Under the pieces are notes generated by a model. It was not told where the DNA came from and ran no database searches. It saw only the letters and a program-made list of their open reading frames with translations. 49,859 nt of DNA from Anaeromyces robustus. Taxonomy: Eukaryota; Neocallimastigomycota; Neocallimastigomycetes; Neocallimastigales; Neocallimastigaceae. This document shows, one piece after another, positions 1 to 12,890 of the stretch. A program made the position numbers and the translations under genes. Each line of letters begins with the position of its first letter. The first letter of the stretch is position 1. The DNA is taken from NCBI GenBank assembly GCA_002104895.1, contig MCFG01000300.1, positions 37,501 to 87,359 on the forward strand, written 5' to 3'.

Positions 1-152
<152 letters not shown>

Positions 153-755
153 TAATAAATAAATAAACAATTAAACAAATAAATAAAAAAAGAAGAAAGA
201 ATGAAGGAAAAATAAATTATGAAACTTTACTATTATTAATATCTTAAAAATTATTATGAAAAAAACAAGTTAAAATACTTTTGAAAAACTATATAATAAT
301 AAATAATGTTTGTAAATATTTAAATTATTATACTAGATAATAATAAATAGTAAAAGTATTAGCTATTTAATATTATCTTAAAATAATTAATAATTTTTTT
401 CGTTATTAAAGGTAAAAAATTTACTAATTTGAAATATAAATAAAACATAAATATAAAATTTTAAAAATGATTAATTTATTAAATAATATGAAATCTAATT
501 AAATAAATATTAATATTTTATATTTATTTATTTATTTATCTATTTATTTATTACTTCAAATTTTTTTTTCTTTTTTCCTTTCTATCTCCTTTTCTAAATA
601 AAATAAACCGTTATATATTTAATAAATAATATTAATAATTATTTATTATTATTATTTATTTAAAATAGTCCAATTTAATATTTAAATCCTTTTTAATTTT
701 TTTTTATTAATCCTAATTAATTAATTATATTTCTTGTGTGATGAATCGTACTATT

Positions 756-790
756 AGTGTAACCATAAATAATTTACTTATGGTTACACT
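756..790. repeat. 13-bp perfect inverted repeat (hairpin)
   Basis: Positions 756-768 (AGTGTAACCATAA) are perfectly complementary to 778-790, with a 9-nt loop. The stem contains G/C pairs, which makes it stand out from the surrounding A/T. It could be the end of a degenerate MITE-like element or a transcript hairpin; the sequence does not decide. Confidence 0.6.
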
Positions 791-1192
791 GATAATAATA
801 ATAATAATAACAATAACAATAAAAAATTTAATTATTCTTTTATTCATAAACAATTTAATTTTTCAATAAAGGGAAAAAAGACTTAAAAAAAAAAAAAACT
901 ACCTATATTTATTCTACAATGAATAAAAATCATTAAACAAAAAAAAAAAAAAAAAACCCAAAATATTTAATAATTATATATTGATAAAAAAGTATTATAT
1001 CAAAAATAAAAATAGAAATAAAAAAAATCTATTCTATTATTTCTATTATAGCATTTTTATATTTTTATACAACACATATGATATTTATTTTTCTAACATT
1101 AAAAAAAAAATTATTTTATATTTTTATATCTATTTTAAACCATTAAAAATAACATTTCTTTTTCTTTCTTTTACTTTCTTTTTCTTTTTTTC

Positions 1193-1231
<39 letters not shown>

Positions 1232-1453
1232 CTTTACCATGTTTAATTATAATTTTAGTTAAAAATAAAAGACATTTAAATAATTTAAAAGATATTAAAA
1301 TATTGAATAAAATTTTATAATTATCAATAATTATATTTTAAAGGATAAACAAAATAATAAAATTAAAAAAATAAAAAAAAGTAATACCATTTACTTTTAT
1401 ATAAACACAAAAATTGAATAAAACAAAAATTTAATAATTAGTAACAATTATTT

Positions 1454-1458
<5 letters not shown>

Positions 1459-1503
<45 letters not shown>
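1459..1503. repeat. Long poly(A) tract
   Basis: An uninterrupted run of roughly 45 A residues, among the longest homopolymers in the window. There is no adjacent retrocopy with coding similarity, so nothing shows that it is the tail of a retrogene. Confidence 0.9.
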
Positions 1504-1505
<2 letters not shown>

Positions 1506-2449
1506 TACCATAAAATAAAAATAAATTATATGTATATGTTTAATATTATTAATTAAAGAATAACTTTATAAGAAATAAAATTAATATGCGTTACTGATTT
1601 ACTGATTTGTATTTTTTTTTCAAAATAAAAACAAAACATAACAAAACATAACAAAACAAAACAATTTTGATTTTTTTTAAACTTTATACTAAATTATTAA
1701 ATATCACTAATATTACTGATAAAAATATATTTTTACTTATTATTTTATATTTTATAAATACTCTTTTGTATCACTAATTAATATATATTCATAAACTAAA
1801 GTATTTAAAAATAAAAAAAAAAAAACTTGTAAAATAATAAAAAATTATTACTAAATAAATATTAATTATTAATATATACTTAAATTTACTTAAATAATAA
1901 CTAATTACTAATTTATACTTAAATTTACTTAAATAACTAATTACTTATAGTATTTAATATTATTATATTAATTATTAATTATTATTTTTATTTATTCATT
2001 AATATTGTATTGTATTATATTATATTATTTTATTTTATAATATATTATTAGGCACTGACTAAACTTTTTTATTAATGTTAAAACTAAATATTTATATTAT
2101 ACTAATTATAATAAAGCTTAAAAAATATCATTTACTATTTATATATAATACTTTTTACTTTTATTATAGTAATATTTTAATAGAGTATTTTTTAATCTAA
2201 TAATAAAAATAAAAAGTTTTTAATAATATAAAATTAAATATAACTAATCGTATATTAATAATATTATTATATTTTCAATATTGATAATATTGAATAATTG
2301 TATTTGTTTTAATTTTTAATTTTGTTTTTTTTTTTTTTTGATTATTATTATATTTTAATATTTGTTTTAGTTTATTTTTATTTTGGTTTTGTTTTAATTT
2401 TTGTTATATAATTTTATTATTATTTTTAAATTTTATTTCAATTTGATTT

Positions 2450-2569
2450 ATTAATATTTTATTTTTATTTTATTTTTATTTTATTTTATTTTGTTTTATT
2501 ATAATTTTATTATAATTTTATTTTATTTTGTTTTATTATAATTTTATTATAATTTTATTATAATTTTGT

Positions 2570-2604
<35 letters not shown>

Positions 2605-2840
2605 ATTATAATATTATTTTGTTTTGTTTTGTTTTATTTTATTTTATTTTGTTTTTGTTTTATTTTATTTTATTTTATTTGGCTTTTGTTTTTATTTTAT
2701 TTTATTTTATTTTATTTTATTTTATTTTTATTTTATTTTTATTTTGTTTTTATTTTATTTTGTTTTTATTTTGTATTTTATTTATTTTGTTTTGTTTTGT
2801 TTTTATTTTGTTTATTTTATTTCTTATTTTGTTTTCTTTT
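2450..2840. repeat. Degenerate TTTTA/TTTTG pentanucleotide array
   Basis: About 390 bp consists of TTTTA units with many TTTTG variants and some TTTA. A few G-containing and ATAA-containing units are scattered through it. The strand asymmetry is extreme, with T far above A and C almost absent. The overlapping open frames here are by-products of the repeat. Confidence 0.85.
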
Positions 2841-3239
2841 TTCTTAATAATATTTTTTCATATTATTAATTTATTTTATTTTACTTTTTTGTATTTTTTT
2901 TTCTTTGTTTTTTTTCAAATTATCAATAAGTTTTATGATTTTTTTAAAATATAAAATTTATTGTATAATGGATAATTTTATATGTAATAATCTATTGTTT
3001 ATATTTTTTCTAGAATTTATATTTAAAGAAAACTAAATTTTTTTTTTGTGAAAAAGATTGTTTTCTCATTAATTTTAGTAATCTTTTTTTATATAATATA
3101 TAAATTTTTCTAAAAAAAAATTTTTTTAATTTTTATATTTATATAATTTTAAAAAGAGTTGATATTTTTTTTTCTTTTAAAAAAAAAAGAAATTAAAGAC
3201 TGAAATATTAAATACTATATGTTATAAAAATGAATTAAC

Positions 3240-5162
3240 TTAAACTCTTCTAGAGCTTGGGTGAAGGAAATGACAATCTTGTCTAGTACAAGATGAACCG
3301 TAACGACACTAAAAAATTATTTTTTTTTAATACATATAAAATAATTTATATCAATTAATTAATTAGTATTATAATAATAAATTTTATTAAAAAATGTCAA
3401 TTTTTTTTTTACTTACAGCAACGTTAACAGTTTCATTCTTTGGAGCTGCTGTTGGATGCATGTATGGACAATCAGCATTCTTACAATTTGGATAATAATG
3501 ACATGGAACATTGGACTTAGAATTTTTGTTTGAATCTTGAGTAGTGGTGTTTTGTTGCTTGGTTAATTTAGCAGCTGGACTTGGGTGAGAGAATTTACAG
3601 TCAGCACGAGTACAGTTAGCACCGTACTTACATTCAACAGCAACACGATCACCAGAAAGATCTGGTGGACTGTTACTAGATTGAGAAATTCTTCTGTATG
3701 GTGATTGTGGTTTAGCTGGTGGGTTAGCACTAACAGCTGGGTGAATGTATAAACAATTATCACCATTTGGACAGTTAGGGAATTTTTTACATAATTCCTT
3801 TGGATGCCAGAATTTACATTGATCACCACGATTACAAGTTGGCCAGTATTGACATCTAATTCTAGAAGTATCTTCTTCCTTAACGCTAGAGAAACTACTC
3901 TTACGAGAACGAGTAGAGTGGATAGAGCGTACAGATCTTCTACGTTCACGTTTAACAATTTCTTTATCTTTTTTCAAGTCAGCAGCAGCAGCAAGAGCTA
4001 AAGTTTGTGCCATAATTTCATTTTGAACTTGACTAGTTAAATCTAAAGTGTTAGCTGATCTAGATAATCTTCTTTGATGATAAATATTCTTTTGACTTTT
4101 TTCATAGTCACTAGAACTAACAGAAGAAGCTCTACTAGACTTTGGTGGAGATGGTGGTGGAGAAATTGGTGTACCTTCAATAATACTTCTACGACTAATA
4201 CGAGAGGATTGAGAAACTCTTCTCTTACTCTTACTTTTGTTTTCGGCTTTTTCCTTAATGGAACCTGCCTTTTCACTTTTAACAGATGGTGACTTTAATT
4301 CTTCAATAGTATTATCTTCTTGAACAGTTGGAGTACAACAGACATTAGAATAACCAATTAACCAATCAATGAAAGAGTTCTTAATCTTATCTTTATCATC
4401 AGCGAAGACTTATTATCAGAGAAATTAATTATAATAAAATATTATACATAAAATAATATATAACATGTTTAGATATTAATATTTGTCCATTTTACTCTTT
4501 GTTAAACTAATATATTAATATTTATAACAATATTTATAATAAATAAATAAACAATAATAAATATTATTTTAACTTACTAGTAGTAATTTCTTCAGTAAGT
4601 TGAGTTTTGTTTTTTCCTTCATTTAATAAGTTAACAATTTTTGTAACATCTTTTGGAGCTATTATTATATATATTTTTTTATAAAAAAAGATTATATATT
4701 AATACATTTTTTCATATAATAATTTATTTATAATATATATCATAATAATTTTTTTTGTTTACTTGAATTAATCTTTAAATTATTCAATCTGTTAGTTATA
4801 GATGTCTATAGGTATTATATAATAAAAATATATACAATATAAATAAATAAATATATATAACATATAATATATAATATGTAATATGTAATATATAATATAT
4901 AATAAATATTTTATTTCATAAAAATTTAATAACGTATATTTATTAAGTTTTTTTTTTTTTATTTTTATTAATATTTATAATATTCTTATTTCATAAAATT
5001 AAATTTATATATATATTTGTTTAATTATTAAGTTTTCTTATGTTAACAATTTATTATATTATTAAATCCAAATAAATGTATTTTTATATTTACAACAAGT
5101 CTTTGATTGAACTTTTGCTTAGAGTTCATAACAGATGGAATGTCAACAGAAACTTCAGTCAT
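3240..5162 (-). CDS. NAB2: Nab2/ZC3H14-like nuclear poly(A)-binding protein with five CCCH zinc fingers
   Basis: Predicted nuclear poly(A) RNA-binding protein that would limit tail length and support mRNA export. Exons on the minus strand, joined by hand: 5162-5094, 4805-4763, 4658-4578, 4408-3417, 3308-3240. They give 417 aa with GT-AG junctions and an open frame throughout. The N-terminal ~90 residues (exons 1-3 and the start of exon 4, including ADDKDKIKNSFIDWLI) resemble the PWI-like N-terminal fold of Nab2. A Ser/Arg/Lys-rich linker follows. Zinc fingers of the form C-x5-C-x4/5-C-x3-H lie at about 250-266, 271-287, 324-339, 367-382 and 396-411. The fifth finger is encoded alone by the last 69-nt exon. 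Five fingers match animal ZC3H14 in number, whereas yeast Nab2 has seven. The start ATG at 5162 is the first in frame in exon 1. Family is firm; exact exon ends need transcript support. Confidence 0.88.
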
Positions 5163-6285
5163 TTTGTATTATATTAAGCTTTTTTCTAAAAAAAATAAAC
5201 ACTTATAAACTTATATTGATTAATAATAAAAAAATACGTTTGATTTACGCTGTAATCTTTTATATAAATAAATATATACAGATATTTTTAAATTATAAAA
5301 AAAACTGATAAATCTTTATTTATTATATTATGTTGATGAAAATTTTAATTTTAATTTATTTCTTTTTATTTATATATATTTTATTGTATTATATAAATAA
5401 AAAGGGTATTTTATTATTAAAATTAAAAATTTTTTTTTATATTTTCTTTTTTTTTTAAAAAATATCAAATAAATTCCTCTTTTTTGGGATTTTATTTTTA
5501 TAACTCTTTTTTTATTATTTAAATTTATTTAATTTTAAAAGAAAAAAAAGGAAAAAAAACTTCAGTGTTTATATTTATTTTATCATTTTTTCTTTTTTTT
5601 TTTTCATTGGTTTATTGGAATAATAAGAAAATAATAAATCAATAATAATAAACTATTAAATATATAATAATATTATATAAGTTTATTTATTATAATAAAT
5701 ATTAATATAATAAATTAATATTAATATTATAAATAGATAATATATAATAAATATATTATTATATATAATTCAATAACTATTATAATATATTTTTTATTAT
5801 ATTAATGTCATTGTGAATATTTAAATAGATTAAGAAGTTATAGTTTATGTAGTACAATATTGCTATTGAAAAAAAATTATATTTGTTTAAGTTTATATTT
5901 ATAATATTAGCAATTATATATTATACTGTTATAATATTAATTAATATATATTAAATATATGTTGAAGTTTTCCAAAAATGGAATTAAATTTATTGGAAAA
6001 TTTTCATATATAAAATAATGTATTAAATTTAATAATTTCGAAAACATTTATATATTAAATAATTGAAATAATGTATTATAATATATATCTAATATATATT
6101 TTCTCAAAACCTTAATTATATTAATATTTATTTTACATAAATATAATAATACATATATAAAGGAATAATTTTTTTTTTAAAAAAAAAAAAACGGTATTTT
6201 AATATTAGTGAATTTTCATAAAAAAAAAAAAAAAAAGAATAAACAAGTGTATGGATAACTACAACATTAAATATATAAAGTTATA

Positions 6286-6385
6286 ATGGTTTTATTATTT
6301 TATTTATTAAAATATTTAGGAATTTATTATTAATAGTGGTTTTATTATTTTATTTATTAAAATATTTAGGAATAGATTATTAATA
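6286..6385. repeat. 50-bp tandem duplication
   Basis: A unit starting at TGGTTTTATTATTTTATTT near 6287 is repeated 50 bp later near 6337, with one or two base differences near the unit end. There are two copies only. Confidence 0.85.
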
Positions 6386-9188
6386 GTAGACTAAAAAAAA
6401 TATGTTAAAAAATTTTATTAATGATAATTGATTTTCTAATATCGTATCTTATATATATAATTTTAATAAAAAATATAAATTAAAATATAAGAAATTAAAG
6501 AATTGCTTTAGAATGTTTCTTGAATATAAGATAAAATTATATGGTTTTATATTTTAATGGTATTCTTAATACTTTAATTTTTAAACTTTTTTAAATTATT
6601 AATTTTCGTTTATTTTTTTATATTTTTTATAAAAAAGGATGGTGAATTTAATGTATTAATTTAACTTAAATTATGTCATCATGTTAAGTCATAATGATTT
6701 CGAATTCTATTATTAATGTATTATAATATTTATAACAGGGTGTTGTGTTGTATATCATTAATTTGATTTTATTACTATAATTATATACAAAGAAAAAAAA
6801 AATGCAAAAGATTTTTTATTATAAGAATTTATTTAAAATTTATATTAATTTTTTCTTTTTCTTTTTCTTTTTATTATTATATTTAGTTAAAAAACAACAA
6901 AACAACGTTTTTTTTTTTTCAATATTGCAAACTATTAGGTGAAATATTAAATTAAAATCTTTTCAATCCAAAATTTGGAAAAAATTTTTTTGATGATATT
7001 GCCAAAGAAAAATAAATTTGAATTTTTTATTTTTAAAATTTTAAATTATATATTATTATATAGATAAACAATTATCAAATTATTTAAAAATTATTATAAT
7101 AAATGTTATTTTTTTAATTAATATTTTAAAATTATATGAATTTATTAAACTATAACCTTTTTTCTTATGTTACTAACATTATTCATAGAGTGTTTAACAT
7201 TAGTAACCAAATTATTGAAATTAATTAATAAATTATAGAAACTATTTATTAGAGAATACTTTTAAAAAATATTTGATTTATTGATTATTTTTATGAATTT
7301 GTAATATTTAAAAAATCTTGATTCAATTTATTAAAATTACCATATTGATATATCAATATATGTTAATAGATAATAAATAATATTATTATGTTAATAATAG
7401 ATATGTAAAAATATTATAATAAAAAATGAAGGAATTTATAAAAAAAAGAAAAAGAAAAAATAATTAATGTATTCTAAAGGTGTAATATAATAGTTTCTTC
7501 AATAATAATAATAATAATTAACATATCTTTTATCTGGTGTATAAATGAATATAATAAACAAAAAATTGGTTTAATAAATTAGAGGGTTTTTTTTTTTCTT
7601 TGGTAAAAATTATTTGTACTACATTTTTTAATTAATATAAAAAAGGCAATATTAAATTATAAAAATATTTTAAAATATAAAGATTAAATATGTATGTAAT
7701 AATAAAATAAAAAATCTATATTTTATGTATAAAAAAACATAAAATAGTAAATATACAAAGAGTAAAAATAATCTTATCATCGATAGTATTTATTCTCTTT
7801 CATCTTTTTTTTTTTTTTTATTTTTCTTACTAATTACTTGTTTGTCTTTTTTTTTTTTACTTACTAATTACTTGTCTGTCTTTTTTTGTCTTTTTTTTTT
7901 TTTTGTTTCTACAAGTAAATTTTGTACTTAGAGTGTTTAATTAGGTAATTATTATTTAATTAATAATTATAATTTTTATCCAATAAAATAAGATAGTCTG
8001 TTATTATTATTTTTTGCTATTTATTTATTATATATATATTAATTATTTATTATTAAATTTGTTACACTTAATTAAATCCCCCTTTTTTTTTTTTTTTTTT
8101 TTTAAAAAAAATAGAATAAAGAAATAAATACAATTAGATATTATTTCTTTACTTTTTGGTATTTGTTCTCTTGTTCTTATATCTAAAAATATTAATTATA
8201 AAGACACTATATTTTATATTTTATATTTTATAAATTATCATTAAATGTCTAATCCATTAGAATATAAATATTATAAGATAACTTAACTTATAAGTTATTT
8301 TATAAATTGAGTACTAGTATTATTATTAATATAAACTAAAAGTAATAATACCACTATAATTAATACTTATTATTAAATGTATAAATTTTATTTTAGGAAA
8401 GTTTTGATTATTACTGAATGTGTTTAACCTTCCTAAGATAAACTATATAGTCTGACTTCATCTTTTGTCTTATTTAATCTGTTTTTTTTTTTTTTTTTAG
8501 TTGATTACTTTATTATAATACAATTATATATTTAATAATATTAAAATCTAAATTTTTTTATTTTTTATATATTAATTAATGTATACATAATTTATGTTTT
8601 AAAGTTTTACTGTGGCTTGATATATAAATTTGCTAATATTATTACATGAATACAATCATTATTTATTTTGTTTCTCTTTAACAATTAATAACATTCACAA
8701 TATATAATATAATATATATTATTGTGTAATGTATTATGAATTAAGTATAAAAGTTAAAGTAATAATAAATTTTTAATAGGTAATTATTTAATAAAAATGA
8801 TATATATAAAAATATATTGTAATATATTAATTATTAATATTACATATTAAATTATAATATATTAATTAATTATTAAATAATAAATATTATATAATATTTT
8901 AAATTTATTTTTTGTAATCATTAAATTTAATATATTGGAATATTGGAATACATTAAGATTAATATATAATAAAAAGATAATCAAATTGTTATAAATAAAG
9001 AAAAAAAAAAAAATTTTTTTTTAAAAGATAATCGCATTTATTTATTTATTTATTTATTTATTTATCATAATAAAATATTATTAAATAAAAATATTAGAAT
9101 AAATTTTTTTAAATTTTTTTTTAGATAAGTAATTTATAAATAAATAAATAAATAATAAAAATTAAATTAAAATATTAAATATAAAAAA

Positions 9189-9220
<32 letters not shown>

Positions 9221-9304
9221 TATGTAGTACATGATACAATAAATAATTAATAAGTAAATGATTAATAATTATTAATAAATTATTAATAACATATTAAATT
9301 AAAT

Positions 9305-9315
9305 CAATTAAATAA

Positions 9316-9354
<39 letters not shown>

Positions 9355-9359
9355 ATTAA

Positions 9360-9395
<36 letters not shown>

Positions 9396-9420
9396 AAATA
9401 AATAAATAAATAAATAATAA
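9305..9420. repeat. TAAA microsatellite, imperfect
   Basis: AAAT/TAAA units run for about 115 bp with single-unit interruptions (TTAAT and TAATAA) near 9352-9362 and 9392. Flanking sequence is also A/T-only. Confidence 0.9.
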
Positions 9421-10385
9421 ATAATAATTATTATAAACATATTAAATTTTACCAAAAAATTTTTTACTTTTATTTCTTTCTCTTTTTTTTTTTTTTTTAA
9501 AAAAAGAAAACAATTATAATTATATATTTATTTTTATAAAAAGTATAAAGAAAAAATATAAAACTAAATAAATAAAATTAATATTAATATTAAATATCAG
9601 GATTTTTATTAAAAAAATTATTATATAACCATTTTATATAATAATTTTAATAATAAAAGTATTCGTCATCAAGTATGTTTATATTTATTTTTTAGTAATA
9701 AATTTATATTCCTGCCGTTATAATAATAATATATATAAAAAAAGTAAATATAAAAAAACAAATCATGACCAAGACATTATTATTGAAAGAAGAAATTATT
9801 AAATAAATAATATTGAATATTTAAACGATAACAAAATCTATTTTTGATTATTAGGACTCTAAAAAATAATTTTAAATGGAATTTCAATAATGACCGATTT
9901 ATTTATTTTAAATAAGGAATTTATTAATATATTGGATAAATTAAAAACATAAAATTATTTTCGTACATAATATTTTTTTTAATTATAATTTATTTATTCA
10001 TTATAGTCATTAACTATATTTAATAAATAAATTATAACAATTAAAACTTAAAAATTTTTATTAATAATTAAAATTAAAATTAATTTTGAACAATACAATC
10101 ATTTATAAACAATACATATAAATAATCAAACATAAATAAAGTGCAGGATTTTTATTTATTATTTCTTATTTTATTTTTTTTTTCTTAAAAAAATATATTT
10201 ATATATAATAACTAATTAATATTTTTATTTATTTAATATATTTATATATATTTTTTTTTCTATAAAATTAATAATAATTTTTTTTATATTCAGTAATATC
10301 AATAGTACATCTAAATATTTTCAAATTATCGAGTTTTTAAATATTTTTTTAATTAAAATTTATAATAATATAATCATTAATAAAA

Positions 10386-10961
10386 ATGCCAATTGTTGAA
10401 TATAAGATTACTTACCCATCTCGTTATGCATCATCTGTTCGTTTAGTTGGTGATTTCGGTACATGGTCAGGATGGGTTGACATGAAACAAGATAAGCATG
10501 GATATACTTCAAATCTTTATGTTCAAGAAGGTACAACTATTAAATATAAATTTTTTGTAGATGGTAAACATTGGGGATTTGACCCAACTCGTAATTCAAC
10601 AACTGATGAAGAAGGTCATGTCGTTAATGTTGAATGTGTTCGCAACCGTCCATCAGATTCTGAAGCATCTTCTGAAGCTGAATCAGTGTAAGTTAGATAA
10701 TTTTGAAATATAATATATGAATTATAAATTAGAAATAATTAATTTATTAATAATAAATAATAAAAATAAATAAATGAATAAATAATAATTAATTATATTC
10801 TTATATACTATTTTATTGTTATTTATTTTTATACATACATTTAATATAATATAATGTATTTCTTTTTTTTTTTTTTTTTTTTTCTTCCTATTATATATAT
10901 TAAAAACAGTGAGAAAGAAGAAGTAAAAGTTAAAAAACCAAAAAGAAAAGTTTACTTTTAA
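10386..10961 (+). CDS. Small protein with an AMPK-beta-type glycogen-binding module (CBM48)
   Basis: Two exons, 10386-10687 and 10910-10961, join in frame across a GTAAGT...CAG intron to give 117 aa. Residues ~4-85 form one AMPK1_CBM/CBM48 domain: VGDFGTWSGW, then IKYKFFVDGKHWGFDP, then VVNVECV. The Trp in the first motif and the Lys and Trp of the second sit where AMPK-beta contacts glucan. The C-terminal tail is acidic and Ser-rich (SDSEASSEAESVEKEE) and then basic (KKPKRKVYF). There is no signal peptide, kinase-binding ASC domain or catalytic domain. It could be a stand-alone glucan-binding adaptor or a Crp1/Mdg1-like protein. The ATG at 10386 is the first in frame and sits in an A-rich Kozak-like context. 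The domain call is strong; cellular role unknown. Confidence 0.85.
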
Positions 10962-12890
10962 ATAATTTCATCAAATAATTGATTTAATTTGATACTTTGG
11001 CAATTTTTTTTTACTATATATTTTTATTATATATATTTATAATTCAGTTTTAATAATTGAAAAAAAAAAAAAAAAAAAAACAAATAATAATAGTAGAAAA
11101 AAATGATTAAAAACCGAAATAACAACAAATATATATATATCAAATATATATATATAATAACAAATCTATATATATACATTATATATTCATTCAACATCTG
11201 ATAAAATTATTTATAAATATTTTTCCATTTTTTTTTTTTACCTTTTACATAAATGATAATAAATCAAAATCAACTACATTCAATAATTTATATATTTTAT
11301 TAAATACAACATAAAACACATCTTATAATAGTATATTAATATTAATTAATTAAGCTTTATCTTTTTTTTTTTTTTTTTAAAGAAAAAAGATATTAATAAA
11401 AATAAAATAATTTATTTTTTTAATAATAATTATTATTATTATAATTTTATTGTACTTTTCTTTAACAACAATTAATCAAAAATAAAAAAAAAAGAAAAAG
11501 AAAACAATAAAAAAAAAAAAAAAAAAAAAAAAAGAGTAATAATAGCACAAAAATCAAAAATCAAAAAAAAAAAAAAAATAAAAAAAATTCAAAAAAAAAA
11601 AAAATAATTCGAAAAAAAAAAAAAAAAACCAATATGTAAAAAAAAATTCAAAAAAAAAAAAAAGAAAAATAACAAGTTAATAAATAATAATAATAACTAA
11701 AGATAAAATAATATAATTATATATATGAAATGAAGGTATGTATTATTATTAATTTAATTATTTATTAAAAAAAATATTTTTATTTAATAATTATTAATCA
11801 TCATTAATTTCTTTTATATATATATATTATTATTATTATTATTTTAGGATTTTTAATTATCTTTTTATAATATATTCATTATAATTATAGTATAAATTAA
11901 TTGTATATTTATATATTATATATATTAAGAATATTTATATATATACTTAAATAAATAATACAAACAGATAAATCAAAACAAACAAACAAATAACAAAAAA
12001 AAAAAAAAATAAAATAAAATAAAATAAAAACATAAATAAAAACAGAAAAAAAAAATTAAAAAATTAAAAAAAAAAAAATATAATAAATAATAATAATAAT
12101 AAAAATAAAAAAAATAAACAAATAAAAAAAAAAAAAAAAAAAAAAAAACAATAAGAAAGAGTTATAATAGAATTAATAATAATATAGTTTATTATTTGAA
12201 AATAAATAATTATAACAAAAAGATATAATGTAATTTTTAAATTCTGTTATATTTAATTAATAATCATTATAAAAATAAATATATAACAAGATATTAAAAA
12301 TAAAAATAAAAATAAAACAAAAAAATATACATAAAAATAAATAAAATAAAAAATAAAAATAAAAATAAAATTAAAAAAATAAAAAAAAAAGGAAAAAAGG
12401 AAAAAAAAAAATATGGGATATAGTGTTAATTATTATTAATAACAATAGTATATAGTATTTAAAAAACATGAAAATTTTTAAAGGAAAGAAAAAAAGTTAC
12501 AGTTGTCTTTTTATTTTAACAAAAATATATATATCTCTATATAATTGTTATTTTATTTTTATATATATTTATCGTTTATTTTATTATTTATAATTTTCTT
12601 TATTATTTTTATTAACTTTTTTTATTTATATAGTTTAGTTTTATATATAATTATATAAAACTACAATAAAATTATTAATAAATATTATTTGCTTTTTTTT
12701 TTAAAAAAAAGGTTTATTATTTTGAAGAAATGTTTCTTTACAATTTATAAGAAAATTTTATGATTATTATTATTATTCTTTAATTTATTAAAAATTTATT
12801 TATTTATTTTATTTTATTTATTTATTTATTTATTTATTTGTGTTTCGTTTTTAAATATATATAATATATATAATATCCTTAAAAAAAAAT
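10962..12890. other. A-rich convergent intergenic region
   Basis: This lies between the 3' ends of the plus-strand glycogen-binding-module gene and the minus-strand membrane-protein gene. The plus strand is strikingly A-rich from about 11040 to 12410, with repeated runs of 12-25 A separated by short A/T motifs. TTTA repeats lie near 12795-12840. No gene or structured RNA is seen. Confidence 0.75.

Larger units (their letters stand above)
153..3239. other. Gene-free A/T-rich region downstream of the Nab2-like gene
   Basis: I see no gene here. The stretch holds a 13-bp-stem hairpin at 756-790, CT and TA dinucleotide runs near 1194-1230, an uninterrupted poly(A) of about 45 at 1459-1503, and a pentanucleotide array at about 2450-2840. 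Open frames at 981-1262 and 2566-2954 encode only F/Y/I/L/K strings created by T-rich DNA and are not credible genes. Confidence 0.8.
5163..10385. other. 5.2-kb gene-free region between divergent genes
   Basis: This lies between the starts of the minus-strand Nab2-like gene and the plus-strand glycogen-binding-module gene, so both promoters should be inside it. I found no exon-like segment. It holds a 50-bp tandem duplication (6286-6385), many poly(T)/poly(A) tracts of 12-20 nt, short TTA and TTTA runs near 9040-9065 and 9190-9220, and a TAAA array at 9305-9420. Confidence 0.75.

Noticed and set aside
1459-1503. Poly(A) tail of a processed retrogene
   Set aside because: No coding similarity upstream and no target-site duplication seen; homopolymers this long occur throughout.
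2566-2954. Overlapping frames of 80-110 codons rich in Phe/Tyr/Leu/Ile
   Set aside because: They exist in all three frames because the TTTTA/TTTTG array lacks stops on this strand; composition is pure F/Y/L/I with no domain.
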